A DNA stretch of 64,000 nt from Bacillota bacterium (GTDB taxonomy: Bacteria; Bacillota_E; JAJZYS01; JAJYTV01). The notes beneath the pieces are model-generated. The model had not been told where the DNA came from. It was given only the letters and a program-made list of their open reading frames with translations, and made no database searches. Below, piece by piece: positions 33,702 to 43,220 of the stretch. Positions within the stretch are counted from its first letter, which is position 1; the number at the start of each line of letters is the position of its first letter. The stretch is taken from the NCBI GenBank assembly GCA_021845645.1, contig JAJZVM010000010.1:43477-107476 (forward strand), given 5' to 3'. Both the position numbers and the translations under genes were made by a program.

Positions 33702-34614
33702 CCTCGCGGCGCCGTCGTCGACGCCCTGGCGCTTCGCCGCACGCTTCGAGCTGGAGGCGGGCAGTGTGCTGGCCTTGCACGGTCCCTCGGGGGCAGGCAA
33801 GACAACGCTCCTGCGCGCCGTCGCCGGACTCCTGCCTGCGGATGGCGCCCTCGATCTGGACGGCGCGGACTACCGCCGCCTGCAGGCGTGGCAGCGGCCG
33901 ATCGGCTGGGTGCCGCAGCGGCAGGGTCTCATACCGCACTGGACGCCGGAGCAGCATCTCCTCGCTCTTGGAGGCGGACTCGCCGTCAACGTCGCGACAG
34001 CGCTCGAGCGTCTCGACCTCCTGCGCCTGCGCAACCGGCCTGCGCGCGAGCTCTCATTTGGCGAGCGGCAGCGGCTGGCGCTTGGGCGCGCAGTGTTCTC
34101 CCACCGCCCGCTGTTCTTGCTGGACGAACCCTTCTCGGCGCTCGATGCCGCTGCTCGCCTCGAGATGGGCGATCTGCTGATGGAGCGCGTGGCCGAGGAG
34201 AAGGCGTACGCGCTCCTGGCGACCCACGACCTCTACGAGGTGCAGCGTCTGTGCCAGAGGCTCTGCCTGATCGCGGAGGGGAAGGTGATCGCCGAGGGAC
34301 CGACCGAATCCCTGCTGCACAGCCCGCCGAACGCGCGCGCGGCCGAGCTGCTCGGCTACCACCTGCTGGCGGGCGGCATCGCGGTACACCCCGCCACGGC
34401 GTCCTGGCAGGGCGCCCCGGGCCTCGCGACGGTGGACGGCGTCGTGCTGCGCGCCCTGCCGAGGGAGTTCGGCTGGCGGGTGGAGATGCGGGACGCGGCG
34501 GGACGCCCCTTCGCCGCCGATCTCGGGCAGGACCGGCGGCTGCCGGCGGTCGGCGAAACCCTGCGGGTCTACTTCCCGGACCTCAGGCTGAGCCCGTCGG
34601 CGGACGGGGAATAG
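33688..34614 (+). CDS. ABC transporter ATP-binding protein (oxyanion type)
   Basis: A 308-residue ATPase. Walker A is HGPSGAGKTTLLRAV, the Q-loop WVPQRQGLIPHW, the ABC signature LSFGERQRLALGRA (first residues deviate from LSGGQ: Ser-Phe-Gly-Glu) and Walker B LFLLDEPFSALD; the switch His is in ALLATHDLYEV. After residue 220 a C-terminal domain of about 85 residues resembles the TOBE regulatory domain of ModC-like proteins. GTG 33688 lies inside the permease 3' end. Its last 46 bases overlap the convergent thioesterase gene. Confidence 0.9.
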   Translation: MLRVDLAAPSSTPWRFAARFELEAGSVLALHGPSGAGKTTLLRAVAGLLPADGALDLDGADYRRLQAWQRPIGWVPQRQGLIPHWTPEQHLLALGGGLAVNVATALERLDLLRLRNRPARELSFGERQRLALGRAVFSHRPLFLLDEPFSALDAAARLEMGDLLMERVAEEKAYALLATHDLYEVQRLCQRLCLIAEGKVIAEGPTESLLHSPPNARAAELLGYHLLAGGIAVHPATASWQGAPGLATVDGVVLRALPREFGWRVEMRDAAGRPFAADLGQDRRLPAVGETLRVYFPDLRLSPSADGE

Positions 34615-35024
34615 GGGGGCAGGCGGGAGAGATAGGCGTAGATCTCCGGGAAGGCCCGGCGCACGTTGAGGGGCCGCAGATCCCCCTTGCGCACGAAGGC
34701 GTGCTCTGTGTATCCCTCGGCAAGCAGCTGGCCTTCCATCTCAAGGCGATAGTCGAAGCGCAGTCGCGCCGGCGACAGTCGCGCCGTCGTCTCGAGCTCG
34801 ACGAGGTCGTCGTAGCTGCACGGGCGGTGGTAGCGGGCGCCGGTGCGCACGACGGGGAGGAGCAGCCCCCTGTCCTCGATCTCCCGGTAGTTGCCGCCGA
34901 TCTGGCGCAGGAGCGCCGTGCGTCCTTCGGTGAACCAGTCGAAGTAGTGGGCGTAGTACGCGATGCCCATGCGGTCCGCCTCACCGTAGCGCACCCTCAG
35001 GCGGATGCGGCAGGAACCATCCAT
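34569..35024 (-). CDS. Acyl-CoA thioesterase (YbgC/4-hydroxybenzoyl-CoA type hotdog fold)
   Basis: A 151-residue hotdog-fold thioesterase that hydrolyses acyl-CoA. The family signature RVRYGEADRMGIAYYAHYFD has the catalytic Asp region and is followed by WFTEGRTALLRQIG. Later blocks (VVRTGARYHRPCSYDDLVEL, RLRFDYRLEMEGQLLAEGYTEHAFV) agree. ATG 35024 has GGAGGT six bases upstream in its direction. Its last 46 bases lie inside the convergent ABC ATPase gene (34569-34614), so both C-termini are coded by the same DNA. Confidence 0.9.
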   Translation of the reverse strand: MDGSCRIRLRVRYGEADRMGIAYYAHYFDWFTEGRTALLRQIGGNYREIEDRGLLLPVVRTGARYHRPCSYDDLVELETTARLSPARLRFDYRLEMEGQLLAEGYTEHAFVRKGDLRPLNVRRAFPEIYAYLSRLPPYSPSADGLSLRSGK

Positions 35025-35213
35025 CGTCGCACCTCCAAAGGCCGGTCTCCTGCGACTTCCGCAACCTGCCGCGGAGTCCTGCATGCCGACCCTGCAGGGA
35101 CTGCCTGGGGCGACGCCGAATTCCTGGATGGTATATGCGCCCAGGTAGCATCCCACGAACATTCGCGGTGCGAGGCGAGGCAGTTGGAGGGGTGGGGCGC
35201 GGCGGGCCCGCTG

Positions 35214-37544
35214 ATGCCCGGCGGATCCCCCGGTGATTCCGGACAGCGCTTGGCAGCCACGCCGCGTCACGTCCTGCGGGGCGCGATGCTTGTCGTGGTG
35301 GCCGCACTTCTTCCGCTCATGCCCCTGCCGGCGGACTGGATCCTGCCAAGCCTCGCCATCGTGCTGATGGTCGCCGGTCTCGCACTTGGGCCGCTGGCAG
35401 CCCTCGGGATCGCCATCCTGACCGTCCTGCTTGCCCTGCTCGAGCAGCGGCCCGCCGACGCGAGCCTCGCCCTCGCGTTCGCCTTCGTGCCTCTGATCTC
35501 TGCCGCGGCAGGCGGCGCCATCGGTCTCAGCCTGCGGCGCGTCCGCAGGGAGGCGGAGACGTCCGCGCGCCGTGCGCGGCTTCTCGCGGAAGCGCTGCTG
35601 CGTCTGCCCACGCTCGAGAGCGCCGAGCTCATCTACCGCGAGCTGCCCTTGATGCTCCGGGAGATCCTCGGCTTCACGCACGCAGACATCTTGGTGCCGA
35701 GCGCCGACGGCCAGCGCCTGCAGGTGCAGGCAACGCTCGGCTGGACGCCGCCGCAAGGCATCTCGCTCCCGCTGCAGTCCATCACCGGGCGCGCGCTGCG
35801 CACGCGCCGGGTGCAGCATGTCCCGGACACGCAATCCGATCCGGACTTCGTCCAGGGCGTCGGCATCGCCTCGACGCACAGCGAACTGGCCTTGCCGATC
35901 GTCGTCGGGGAGCAGGCCGTCGCCGTGCTCAACATCGAGCGCAGCCGCCCAGGGGCCTTTCTCGCCGGCGAGGTGGCGACCCTCGAGGCGCTGGTGCTGG
36001 CCGTCGGCGATGCGCTGGGACGCCTCGGCCGCCTCACGGCGTCGCAGGAGACCACCTACCTGCAGAACTTCCTCCTGGACTTCTCCCGCCAGATCACCCA
36101 GCCTGGAACGCCCCAGGCCGTGGCGCACCGCGCGCTGCAGCTGCTGATGCCGTTCGCCTCCGCCGACGTGGGTGTCGTCTGGCTCCCGGGCGGCGGCGCG
36201 CCGCACCTGCTGGCCCGCCACGTCCTCGGCGACTTCGACGCGCCGGACGTGCCCTCGCCGCTCGTGGCAAGCTTCAAGGGCCTCGTGCCGCGGGAGCCTG
36301 TCTGGGTGGCGTCATCGCTCACCTCCCCGTACAGCGCGGCCCGCCAGCTCGAGGCGGGACTCCAGTCGTTCGCCATCCTGCCGCTGCTCGAGCCGGACGG
36401 CCGCCCCCAGGCCATCCTGGAGCTCCTCTTCTACCGCAGCCCGGTCGCCTTCGTCGCCAGCCAACGTCAAGCCCTGCAGCGCGCGGCTGACCGGCTGCAC
36501 ATCGCGTTGCAGGGCATCCTTGCGACGTCACGCCTGGCGGACCTCCTGGAAGCGTTGCATGCCCTCGGCGCGATGGGTGACATCCAGGAGCTGTGCGACC
36601 AGGCCCTGTCGGCAGCCATCCGGCTCGTGCCAGGCGCGAACGCCGCGACGCTCTGGCTGTCCGACGGCACCGGTCTGGATCTGCGCGCGGCCAAGGGCTA
36701 CGACGAAGCTGGCGCGCCGCCGCACTGGGCCTTGCAGAGCGTCGAGGACGCCGTCCAGTGGTACGGCGGCGACCGCGGCAGCTTCATGCGCGGGCTGCCG
36801 CACGTCCTGGAGCAGGCGCCTGGCGCGGGGGGCAGCCGGCTCATGCGACTCTCGCACGTCACCGCGAGCATCTGCCTGCCACTCGTGCTGCACGGTGACC
36901 TCGTCGGCCTCCTGAGCATCGACAGCCTCTTGCAGCCCGAAGCCTTCTCGCAGGAAGCGCTCTCCCTCGCCGGCATGTTCGGGCTGCAGCTCGCCGTCCT
37001 GCTGACGCAGGGCCGGCATCGCAAGGCGCTCACGCTGGCGGCGCGCACCGATACCCTGACGGGCATCGGCAACCGCCGGGACTTTGACGAGCGCATCGCC
37101 GCGGCGTGGGGAGAGGCAAGGCGCTACCGCCAGCCGCTATCGCTGGTCATCCTGGACCTGCAGGGCTTCAAGGCGATCAACGACCAGTATGGACACCTGA
37201 GCGGTGACGAGGCGCTGATGGCCGTCGCCAGGGCATTGAACTCCGTGCGCCGCGACGGTGACACCGTCTTCCGCTGGGGTGGCGACGAATTCGCCATCCT
37301 GCTGACACACGCCGATCTCTCGCAGGCCCTGCAGGCGGCCAGCCGGTACCTCGACGCCATCCGGACCTCGCCCGTGCTGTGGCGCGAGGAGCGTGAGGTG
37401 TACGTCGGCGCCCGGCTCGGCGTGGCGGCCTCACCGGAGGACGCCGACAGCATCGAAGGTCTGGTGCGCGTCGCCGACGAAAGGGTGATCATGGCGAAGC
37501 GCCTCGGCCAGAGCCTGTCGCCCGCCGGGCCGCCGATCCGATGA
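35214..37544 (+). CDS. Membrane-anchored multi-GAF diguanylate cyclase (GGDEF)
   Basis: A 776-residue signalling protein. Residues about 20-108 form three or four transmembrane helices; then come GAF-like domains (about 130-250, a degenerate second about 285-420, and a third about 440-590), and a C-terminal GGDEF domain (about 605-765). The active site is RWGGDEFAILL with DTLTGIGNRRDFDERI at the domain start, so cyclic di-GMP synthesis from two GTP is expected. RDGD five residues before the GGDEF is a proper I-site (RxxD) for product inhibition. ATG 35214 is the first Met in the domain-containing frame; a GGAGGGGTGGGG stretch lies about 15 bases upstream. What the GAF domains sense is not evident. 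Confidence 0.9.
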   Translation: MPGGSPGDSGQRLAATPRHVLRGAMLVVVAALLPLMPLPADWILPSLAIVLMVAGLALGPLAALGIAILTVLLALLEQRPADASLALAFAFVPLISAAAGGAIGLSLRRVRREAETSARRARLLAEALLRLPTLESAELIYRELPLMLREILGFTHADILVPSADGQRLQVQATLGWTPPQGISLPLQSITGRALRTRRVQHVPDTQSDPDFVQGVGIASTHSELALPIVVGEQAVAVLNIERSRPGAFLAGEVATLEALVLAVGDALGRLGRLTASQETTYLQNFLLDFSRQITQPGTPQAVAHRALQLLMPFASADVGVVWLPGGGAPHLLARHVLGDFDAPDVPSPLVASFKGLVPREPVWVASSLTSPYSAARQLEAGLQSFAILPLLEPDGRPQAILELLFYRSPVAFVASQRQALQRAADRLHIALQGILATSRLADLLEALHALGAMGDIQELCDQALSAAIRLVPGANAATLWLSDGTGLDLRAAKGYDEAGAPPHWALQSVEDAVQWYGGDRGSFMRGLPHVLEQAPGAGGSRLMRLSHVTASICLPLVLHGDLVGLLSIDSLLQPEAFSQEALSLAGMFGLQLAVLLTQGRHRKALTLAARTDTLTGIGNRRDFDERIAAAWGEARRYRQPLSLVILDLQGFKAINDQYGHLSGDEALMAVARALNSVRRDGDTVFRWGGDEFAILLTHADLSQALQAASRYLDAIRTSPVLWREEREVYVGARLGVAASPEDADSIEGLVRVADERVIMAKRLGQSLSPAGPPIR

Positions 37545-37568
37545 GATGGTGGGCAGGAGGTACGCCTG

Positions 37569-39026
37569 ATGGCATGCGACGAGCTTCGGCCCGAGCTGAC
37601 GATTGAGAAGGCGCAGACCCTGTTCGCGGACGGTGCCTTGACCTCGGAGGATCTCGTCTGCCTCTGCCTGGACGCCGTCGCAGCCCGCAACCAGGGGCCG
37701 CAGGGCCTCAGCGCCGTGCTGGAATTGAATCCCCACGCGCCGGCCATCGCGGCGGTGCTGGACCAGGAGCGCAGGTCCGGACACCTGCGCGGACCGCTGC
37801 ACGGTATCCCAGTCCTTTTGAAGGACAACATCGACACGGCGGACCACCTGCACACCAGCGCCGGCTCGCTTGCGCTCGCCGCCCACTACGCCGCCCGTGA
37901 CGCCCACCTCGTGCGCAGGCTGCGTCAGGCGGGTGCTGTGATCCTCGGCAAGGCCGGCATGACGGAGTGGGCCAACTTCATGACCGAAGGCATGCCCAAC
38001 GGCTACTCCTCGCGCGGCGGCCAGGTGCTGAACGCCTGCGGGCCGTTCGACGCCGGCGGATCGAGTTCCGGCTCCGCTTCGGCCGTCTCCGGTGAGCTCA
38101 CGCCGCTGGCGGTCGGCACGGAAACCTCCGGCTCGATCCTGAGCCCCGCCAGCCAGCAAGGTGTCGTGGGCATCAAGCCGACTCTCGGCTATGTCAGCCG
38201 CAGCGGCATCGTCCCGATCGCGCACAGCCAGGATACCGCCGGACCGATGGCCCGCAGCGTACGCGATGCGCTGCTCCTGCTGCGAGCCATGATCGGCGGC
38301 GACCGGCGCGACCCGATCACGTCCCTGGGTGCGGCGCACCCGTTGCCCGACGCGCACGAACTCCGCGCCGACGCGCTCAAGGGGATCCGGCTCGGTGTCG
38401 CGCGCGACTACCTGGGCGACCTCCCTGAACCCCTGGCGGCCGGGTTCCAGGAGGCCCTGAAGAGCATCGAGGCCCTTGGCGCCACCGTGGTCGATCCCGC
38501 TCCGATCCCGTCCGCGGGCAGGGAGTGGGGGGAAGAGGTGCTGTTCTACGAGTTCAAGGCAGACCTCAACGCCTATCTCGGCAAGACCGGGCCGGACGTG
38601 CCGGTGCACAGCCTGCGCGAGCTGATCTTCTTCAACGAGCGCAACCGGCGGCTGATGCTGCGCTATGGCCAGACGCTGCTCCTGCAGTCCGAGGCGACGT
38701 CGGGCACGCTGACAGACCCCGCATACCTGCAGGGCCGGCGCCGCGATCTCGTCTGGTCCCGGCAGGAGGGCATCGACCATGCGCTCACGTCGCTTCGCCT
38801 CGACGCTCTCCTGTTCCCGAACAACTACGGCGCGGACATCGCCGCGCGCGCCGGATACCCGTCGATCTGCGTGCCTGCGGGCACGACGAGCCAGGGAGAG
38901 CCGTTCGCCCTCACCTTCTGTGGCACCGCGTTCGCGGAAGCGCGGCTCGTCCAGTTCGCCTATGCGTACGAGCAGGCCACCAATGCCCGCCTGCGGATGC
39001 CGCTGCGCCACCGCAAGCCAGCCTAG
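37569..39026 (+). CDS. Amidase signature family protein
   Basis: A 485-residue hydrolase of the amidase signature family, with the Ser-cisSer-Lys triad: Lys85 in VLLKDNIDTA, the cis-Ser in AGGSSSGSASAVS (about 166) and nucleophile Ser189 in GTETSGSILSP. Its position alone, after AGGAGGT (37555-37561), gives no substrate. It is closer to general aliphatic/aryl amidases than to GatA since no gatB or gatC is nearby. The C-terminus (NNYGADIAARAGYPSICVPA) is the usual substrate-lid region. Confidence 0.9.
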   Translation: MACDELRPELTIEKAQTLFADGALTSEDLVCLCLDAVAARNQGPQGLSAVLELNPHAPAIAAVLDQERRSGHLRGPLHGIPVLLKDNIDTADHLHTSAGSLALAAHYAARDAHLVRRLRQAGAVILGKAGMTEWANFMTEGMPNGYSSRGGQVLNACGPFDAGGSSSGSASAVSGELTPLAVGTETSGSILSPASQQGVVGIKPTLGYVSRSGIVPIAHSQDTAGPMARSVRDALLLLRAMIGGDRRDPITSLGAAHPLPDAHELRADALKGIRLGVARDYLGDLPEPLAAGFQEALKSIEALGATVVDPAPIPSAGREWGEEVLFYEFKADLNAYLGKTGPDVPVHSLRELIFFNERNRRLMLRYGQTLLLQSEATSGTLTDPAYLQGRRRDLVWSRQEGIDHALTSLRLDALLFPNNYGADIAARAGYPSICVPAGTTSQGEPFALTFCGTAFAEARLVQFAYAYEQATNARLRMPLRHRKPA

Positions 39027-39088
39027 AACTCCTCGCGCCCTGCCACGGCACGCGGCGTACCCCGTGCGCGCGAACGCGCGGCCAGCGG

Positions 39089-40315
39089 TCACGTTGCAGA
39101 GCCCGGATGGTGACGCGGTCCCTCGACGACCCACCAGCCTGCGCTGGGTGCCTTGATTGCTGCCCGCACGGCTAGCAGCCGTACTGCTCCGCTCTGCGTG
39201 AGCAGCGGGAGTCCCTGCGTCTCTGGCGGCGGGCCCCGCCAGTCGGTCGCGAAGAGGCCATCGCCATTGCGCGCCTGCGTCCACGCAGAGCGCGCGCTTT
39301 GGTCGATCACCCTGGCGATGGCCAGATCTTGCGTCTCATCGTAGAGGAGCCGCAGGTTGTCCGCGAGCACCCCGGCGAACTCTGCGGGTGGCACGATCGT
39401 TCCATCTGATCTCACCAGATTGCGCAGCACGAATCCTTCTGTCTGGCGGGCCTGCGCAAGGTAGGCCGGTTCGTGGGTGATCCGGTAGAGCAGCGTCGCG
39501 GCGCCGATCACCGTGCCCTGATTGTACGACCAGGCGCTCATCGAGATGTTCGCCTGGTCGTCGAGGTTGCCCCATACCTGTCCCGTGCGGCGATCGACGA
39601 GATGCCGCACCTGCCAATGGTAGATCCTTTGGGCCCACGCGAGGTACGCCCTTCGCCCTGTGGCCATGTAGAGGCGTGCGGCAAGTTGTGCCGCGGGCCC
39701 GTTCGACGCGGTGTTGCGGGTGACCCGGTCTTCGTTCCAGTAGATGCCGCCGCGGCTTTGGTCCCAACCGGTCTCTATGTAGGCGAAGACCTCTTTTGCC
39801 TCACGCAGGTAGCGGGCGTCGGCGGTGAGATCGTATGCCTGGACGAGGTCGAGTCCCGCCCAGGCGTTGTCGTCGAAGTACTTGATCGCCCATGCGCCTG
39901 GGTCGACGGTCGGTGCGTAGCCGGGCACCTTTGCCCGCTCATCCCAGTAGCGGTCAAGATCGTCAGCAAGCCTGCGCACAAGCGGCAGATAGCTGGTGCT
40001 GCCGGGCAGCGATGCGATGTCCTCGACGGCCCGCAGCCCCCAGGAGTAGCCCCAGATCGCCGCCGGTGGCGAGCTGACGGAAGGCGCGTAGCTCGCGAGA
40101 AGGCCGTCATCCGGCAGGTAGTACCACGCCACAAGGGCCCTTGCGGCGGCTCTGGCGTGTTGAACCTCCGGATCTCTGCTGGATGGTCCACCAAGCCCCA
40201 GGCCGCCCTGCACGACGAGCAGCGCCAGCCCGGCGCCGGCCGCGATCGCAACCATGCGCCCCATGAGGCGGCCGATCTGAAAGAGCACCTCCAGGCCCTG
40301 CACCGAATTCGGCAC
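39089..40315 (-). CDS. Secreted glycoside hydrolase, GH76-like (alpha/alpha toroid)
   Basis: About 408 residues with an N-terminal hydrophobic segment (MVAIAAGAGLALLVVQGG) that is a signal peptide or anchor. The rest is an alpha/alpha barrel like GH76 alpha-1,6-mannanases and related enzymes: repeated Trp/Tyr/Gly helices, KYFDDNAWAGLDLVQAY with the Asp-Asp pair that is catalytic in GH76, and GGIYWNEDRVTRNTASNGPA. WSYNQGTVIGAATLLY is another family hallmark. Start is unclear: GTG 40315 has GGGAGAG 13 bases away, and ATG 40264 immediately precedes the hydrophobic core. It would act outside the cell on a mannan-like polymer; substrate not proven. Confidence 0.7.
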   Translation of the reverse strand: MPNSVQGLEVLFQIGRLMGRMVAIAAGAGLALLVVQGGLGLGGPSSRDPEVQHARAAARALVAWYYLPDDGLLASYAPSVSSPPAAIWGYSWGLRAVEDIASLPGSTSYLPLVRRLADDLDRYWDERAKVPGYAPTVDPGAWAIKYFDDNAWAGLDLVQAYDLTADARYLREAKEVFAYIETGWDQSRGGIYWNEDRVTRNTASNGPAAQLAARLYMATGRRAYLAWAQRIYHWQVRHLVDRRTGQVWGNLDDQANISMSAWSYNQGTVIGAATLLYRITHEPAYLAQARQTEGFVLRNLVRSDGTIVPPAEFAGVLADNLRLLYDETQDLAIARVIDQSARSAWTQARNGDGLFATDWRGPPPETQGLPLLTQSGAVRLLAVRAAIKAPSAGWWVVEGPRHHPGSAT

Positions 40316-40521
40316 CAACGTGCCCTGTCTCTCCCGGCGTCCCGCGAGCGGGCACGCATTCCTGGCCCCATCCTCAGCCTGCCCGCACGGCACCTGCCCG
40401 ACGCGCCGGACGGGTGGCCGGCGCTCCGCAATCGCTGCCTTACACGCCGACATTGCCCCCGGTCCACCGTACGGCAGACGTTTGTCGCCGAGAGAGGTGG
40501 TTACCGCAAACGACACGAAAA

Positions 40522-40541
40522 AGCCGCCCTTCCGGGCGGCT
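40522..40541 (-). terminator. Intrinsic terminator of the peptide ABC operon
   Basis: On the minus strand AGCCGCCC, loop GGAA (a GNRA tetraloop), GGGCGGCT, then TTTTCGTG. It lies 17 bases after the last permease gene's stop. A genuine U-tract is present. Confidence 0.85.
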
Positions 40542-40558
40542 CTCGTCCACGGCGGCAC

Positions 40559-41476
40559 TCAGGAATAGGAGACGCGGGGGTCCAGGAACGCGTAGACCAC
40601 GTCGACCACGAAGTTCATGATCACGATGCCGCTCGCCGAGAAGAGCGTCACACCCATGATCAATGCTCCGTCATCCTGGCCGATGGCCGTGTTGAGCAGG
40701 AAGCCGAGCCCGCTCCAGTTGAAGATGTACTCCGTCACGATCAGGCCGCCCAACAGGCCGCCGAGATCGAGTCCGAGGTACGTGACGACAGGAATCAGCG
40801 AGTTGCGGATGGTGTGCTTGAAGAGCACGAGCGCCTCGCCGGCGCCCTTGGCGCGTGCCGTGCGCACGTAGTCCATGCGCATCGTCTCGAGCGTCGACGA
40901 GCGCAGGATGCGGGCGTAGAACGCGCTGCCCGTGATGCCGACCGAAAGGGCGGGCAGGACCACGCCTAGGGGAGAGACGCCGCCGAGCGGCAGCCAGCCC
41001 AGCTTGAACCCGACGAGCATCAGCAGCATCGAGCCGACCCAGTAGGTCGGCATCGAGATGCCGACGATCGAGAGGAAGCGCAGGAAGTTGTCGATGAAGG
41101 AGTACCGCTTGACGGCCGCAACAATGCCGATCGGGATACCGATCACGAGTTCGAAGAATACGGCCACGACGGCAAGATACAGGGTATAGGGGGCCGCCTG
41201 CAGCACCATGCCTGAGACGGTCCGGCGCATGATGTAGTCATAGCCGAGGTTGCCGTGGATGAACTGGTTCGCATAGACGAGGTACCGGTACCACAGGGGA
41301 TGGTAGAGCCCCAGGGCTCTGCGGATGGACGCGAGTGTGGCGGCGCTCGCGTGCTGGCCTGCGATCAGGCGCGCTGGGTCGGACGGGACCAGGTAGGCAA
41401 TGAAATAGGTCACCGTCAGGATCGCCCAAATCGTGACGATCGTCCAGATCGCGCGCCGAACCAGGTAGGAACCCAA
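40559..41476 (-). CDS. Peptide/nickel-type ABC transporter permease (DppB family)
   Basis: A 305-residue permease with about six helices, the DppB-type N-terminus (YLVRRAIWTIVTIWAILTVT), the GNLGYDYIMRRTVSGMV loop and the EAA motif in DYVRTARAKGAGEALVLFKHT. It imports, with its partners, oligopeptides or similar solutes. TTG 41476 is the likely start; no strong ribosome site is visible. It is the last gene of the C-A-B operon, separated from the binding protein by a large hairpin that may reduce its expression. Confidence 0.92.
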   Translation of the reverse strand: MGSYLVRRAIWTIVTIWAILTVTYFIAYLVPSDPARLIAGQHASAATLASIRRALGLYHPLWYRYLVYANQFIHGNLGYDYIMRRTVSGMVLQAAPYTLYLAVVAVFFELVIGIPIGIVAAVKRYSFIDNFLRFLSIVGISMPTYWVGSMLLMLVGFKLGWLPLGGVSPLGVVLPALSVGITGSAFYARILRSSTLETMRMDYVRTARAKGAGEALVLFKHTIRNSLIPVVTYLGLDLGGLLGGLIVTEYIFNWSGLGFLLNTAIGQDDGALIMGVTLFSASGIVIMNFVVDVVYAFLDPRVSYS

Positions 41477-41509
41477 GGCGTATCACCCAAGCTTTCGTCC
41501 GAGAAGATT

Positions 41510-41536
41510 CCGGGGCCGGCCTCGGGCCGGCCCCGG
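41510..41536 (-). terminator. Hairpin between binding-protein and permease genes
   Basis: CCGGGGCCGGCC (41510-41521), loop TCG, GGCCGGCCCCGG (41525-41536): 12 perfect pairs 13 bases after the binding-protein stop. The minus-strand tail AATCTTCTC is only mildly U-rich. Such elements after binding-protein genes typically give higher levels of the binding protein than of the permease. Confidence 0.6.
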
Positions 41537-41549
41537 GTTGCGACACGGA

Positions 41550-43220
41550 TCAGTGAGGAGCGACGGTCATGTACTGGAACTGCGGCGTCTTGACCGGGTG
41601 CAGGTAGATCATCAGGTCCTTGAACGAACCCTGCGGCTTGACCCACGGCTGGATCAGAGCGTCGTTCCACTCGTTGTAGAGGAAGGCCCACGACGCCTGC
41701 TGGACGGCGATGGACTCAGCCTTCGAGTAGTCGGTGTTGCGCTGGTACTGCTCGTTGCCGGGCAGGGAGTCCGCCTGGCTCACGAGGCTCTCGAACGTCG
41801 GGTTGGTCCAGTTGCCGACGTTGGTGGCCCCGAAGGCCTCCTTGCTGAGCAGGTTGAACAGGAAGTCCTGCGCGTCAGGGTAGTCCTGGAACCAGTCGGT
41901 CCAGGCGATGTTCCAGTTGCCGCTGGCGTTGTCTTCGAGCGGCCAGTAGTTGCCGATCTGGCTCGTACCGACGATCGAGACCTTCATGCCGACAGCCTGG
42001 AGCTCGTTCTGGATGATCTCAGCCGTACGGATGTGGTCGGTGTTGTTGGAGGGGTAGATGAAGGTGAGTGTCTGACCCTTGTAGCCGGCCTTCTTCAGGA
42101 GCGACTTGGCCAGGGTCGGGTTGTACGGGTACGGGTTCTTGATGGAATTGTTGTAGCCCGGGATGCCCGGCGGCAGCGGCTGCGTCATGAGCGCCGCGCG
42201 GCCGTTCGTGATGTCCTTGATGAGAAGGGTCTTGTTGATCGCGTAGTTGACCGCCTGGCGCATGTAGACGTTGTTGAACGGCGCCTTGGTGGTGTTGAAC
42301 GCCAGGTACACGACGCCGTTCTCGACGACGTTGTGGTACTGGGACTTCAGCGTGGCCGAGCTGAGGATCTTGGCGTAGACCTCAGACGGCAACGGGCCCC
42401 AGACGAATGCGTACTGGCCCTGCTGGTACCGCAGGAGCGCGAGGTCCGGGTTGACGTTCTCGTCCATGATGACCGTCGGCTCGCCCTTGACATAGCGCCA
42501 GCTCGTCGTGTTCGGCACCAGGATCATCTGGTGACCCTGGTTCCAGCTCTTGAGCTTGTATGGGCCGCTGCCAATGGCGTGCAGCTGGTAGTTCGCGCCG
42601 TACTTCTGCACCACGCTGGGGTCGACGATGGCCGCCGACATCAGGGCCATGACGTTGAGGAAGAAGGCCTGCGGAGTGACCAGCTTGAACTGGACGACAC
42701 CCGCCGCCGGCGAGGTGACGCCACTCATGCCAGTCATGCCCGCAACAGGCGGCTTGCCATTGTTGAACCATGCGTTGTAGCCCTGGATGTCGGAGTAGGC
42801 GAAACCGTAAGGAGCAGCGCCGCTCGAGTTCGCGTCACCGCGGGTAACGCGGTTGATCGAGTAGATGACGTCCTGCGCGGTGACGGGGTCACCGTTCGAG
42901 AACTTGACGCCCTTCTTCAGCGTGAACGTGTAGACCGTGCCATTCTTCGAGACCGTCCAGGTGGCAATGCCGGGGACGATCTTGGTGGTGACCGGGTCGT
43001 ACTCGACCAGGGTGTCGTAGATCTCCTGCATCGGGTACATCGAGGTCATGTCGGTCCACTGGGTCGGGTCAAGCGTCTCAATGTTGCTCGAGAACGAGAA
43101 GTTCAAGGTGTTGCTCGTGCTCGCGCTGGTGACCGCCGGCGCCACCATGGACGCCGTCAGCGCCAGGGTTGCCGCCCCGGCCACCGCCACGGACCATCGC
43201 TTCCAGGATGAATTCGCCAT
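41550..43220 (-). CDS. Extracellular peptide-binding protein (SBP family 5)
   Basis: A 556-residue solute-binding protein of the DppA/OppA family. A signal peptide (about 1-32) ends near PAVTSASTSN; no lipobox cysteine is present and the mature protein has no Cys, so anchoring as a lipoprotein is not supported. Family blocks: NIETLDPTQWTDMTSMYPMQ, WTVSKNGTVYTFTLKKGVKF, DVIYSINRV and the C-terminal WNIAWTDWFQDYPDAQDFL. ATG 43220 follows GAGGAGGT. It sits between two permease genes in the same orientation. Confidence 0.93.
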   Translation of the reverse strand: MANSSWKRWSVAVAGAATLALTASMVAPAVTSASTSNTLNFSFSSNIETLDPTQWTDMTSMYPMQEIYDTLVEYDPVTTKIVPGIATWTVSKNGTVYTFTLKKGVKFSNGDPVTAQDVIYSINRVTRGDANSSGAAPYGFAYSDIQGYNAWFNNGKPPVAGMTGMSGVTSPAAGVVQFKLVTPQAFFLNVMALMSAAIVDPSVVQKYGANYQLHAIGSGPYKLKSWNQGHQMILVPNTTSWRYVKGEPTVIMDENVNPDLALLRYQQGQYAFVWGPLPSEVYAKILSSATLKSQYHNVVENGVVYLAFNTTKAPFNNVYMRQAVNYAINKTLLIKDITNGRAALMTQPLPPGIPGYNNSIKNPYPYNPTLAKSLLKKAGYKGQTLTFIYPSNNTDHIRTAEIIQNELQAVGMKVSIVGTSQIGNYWPLEDNASGNWNIAWTDWFQDYPDAQDFLFNLLSKEAFGATNVGNWTNPTFESLVSQADSLPGNEQYQRNTDYSKAESIAVQQASWAFLYNEWNDALIQPWVKPQGSFKDLMIYLHPVKTPQFQYMTVAPH

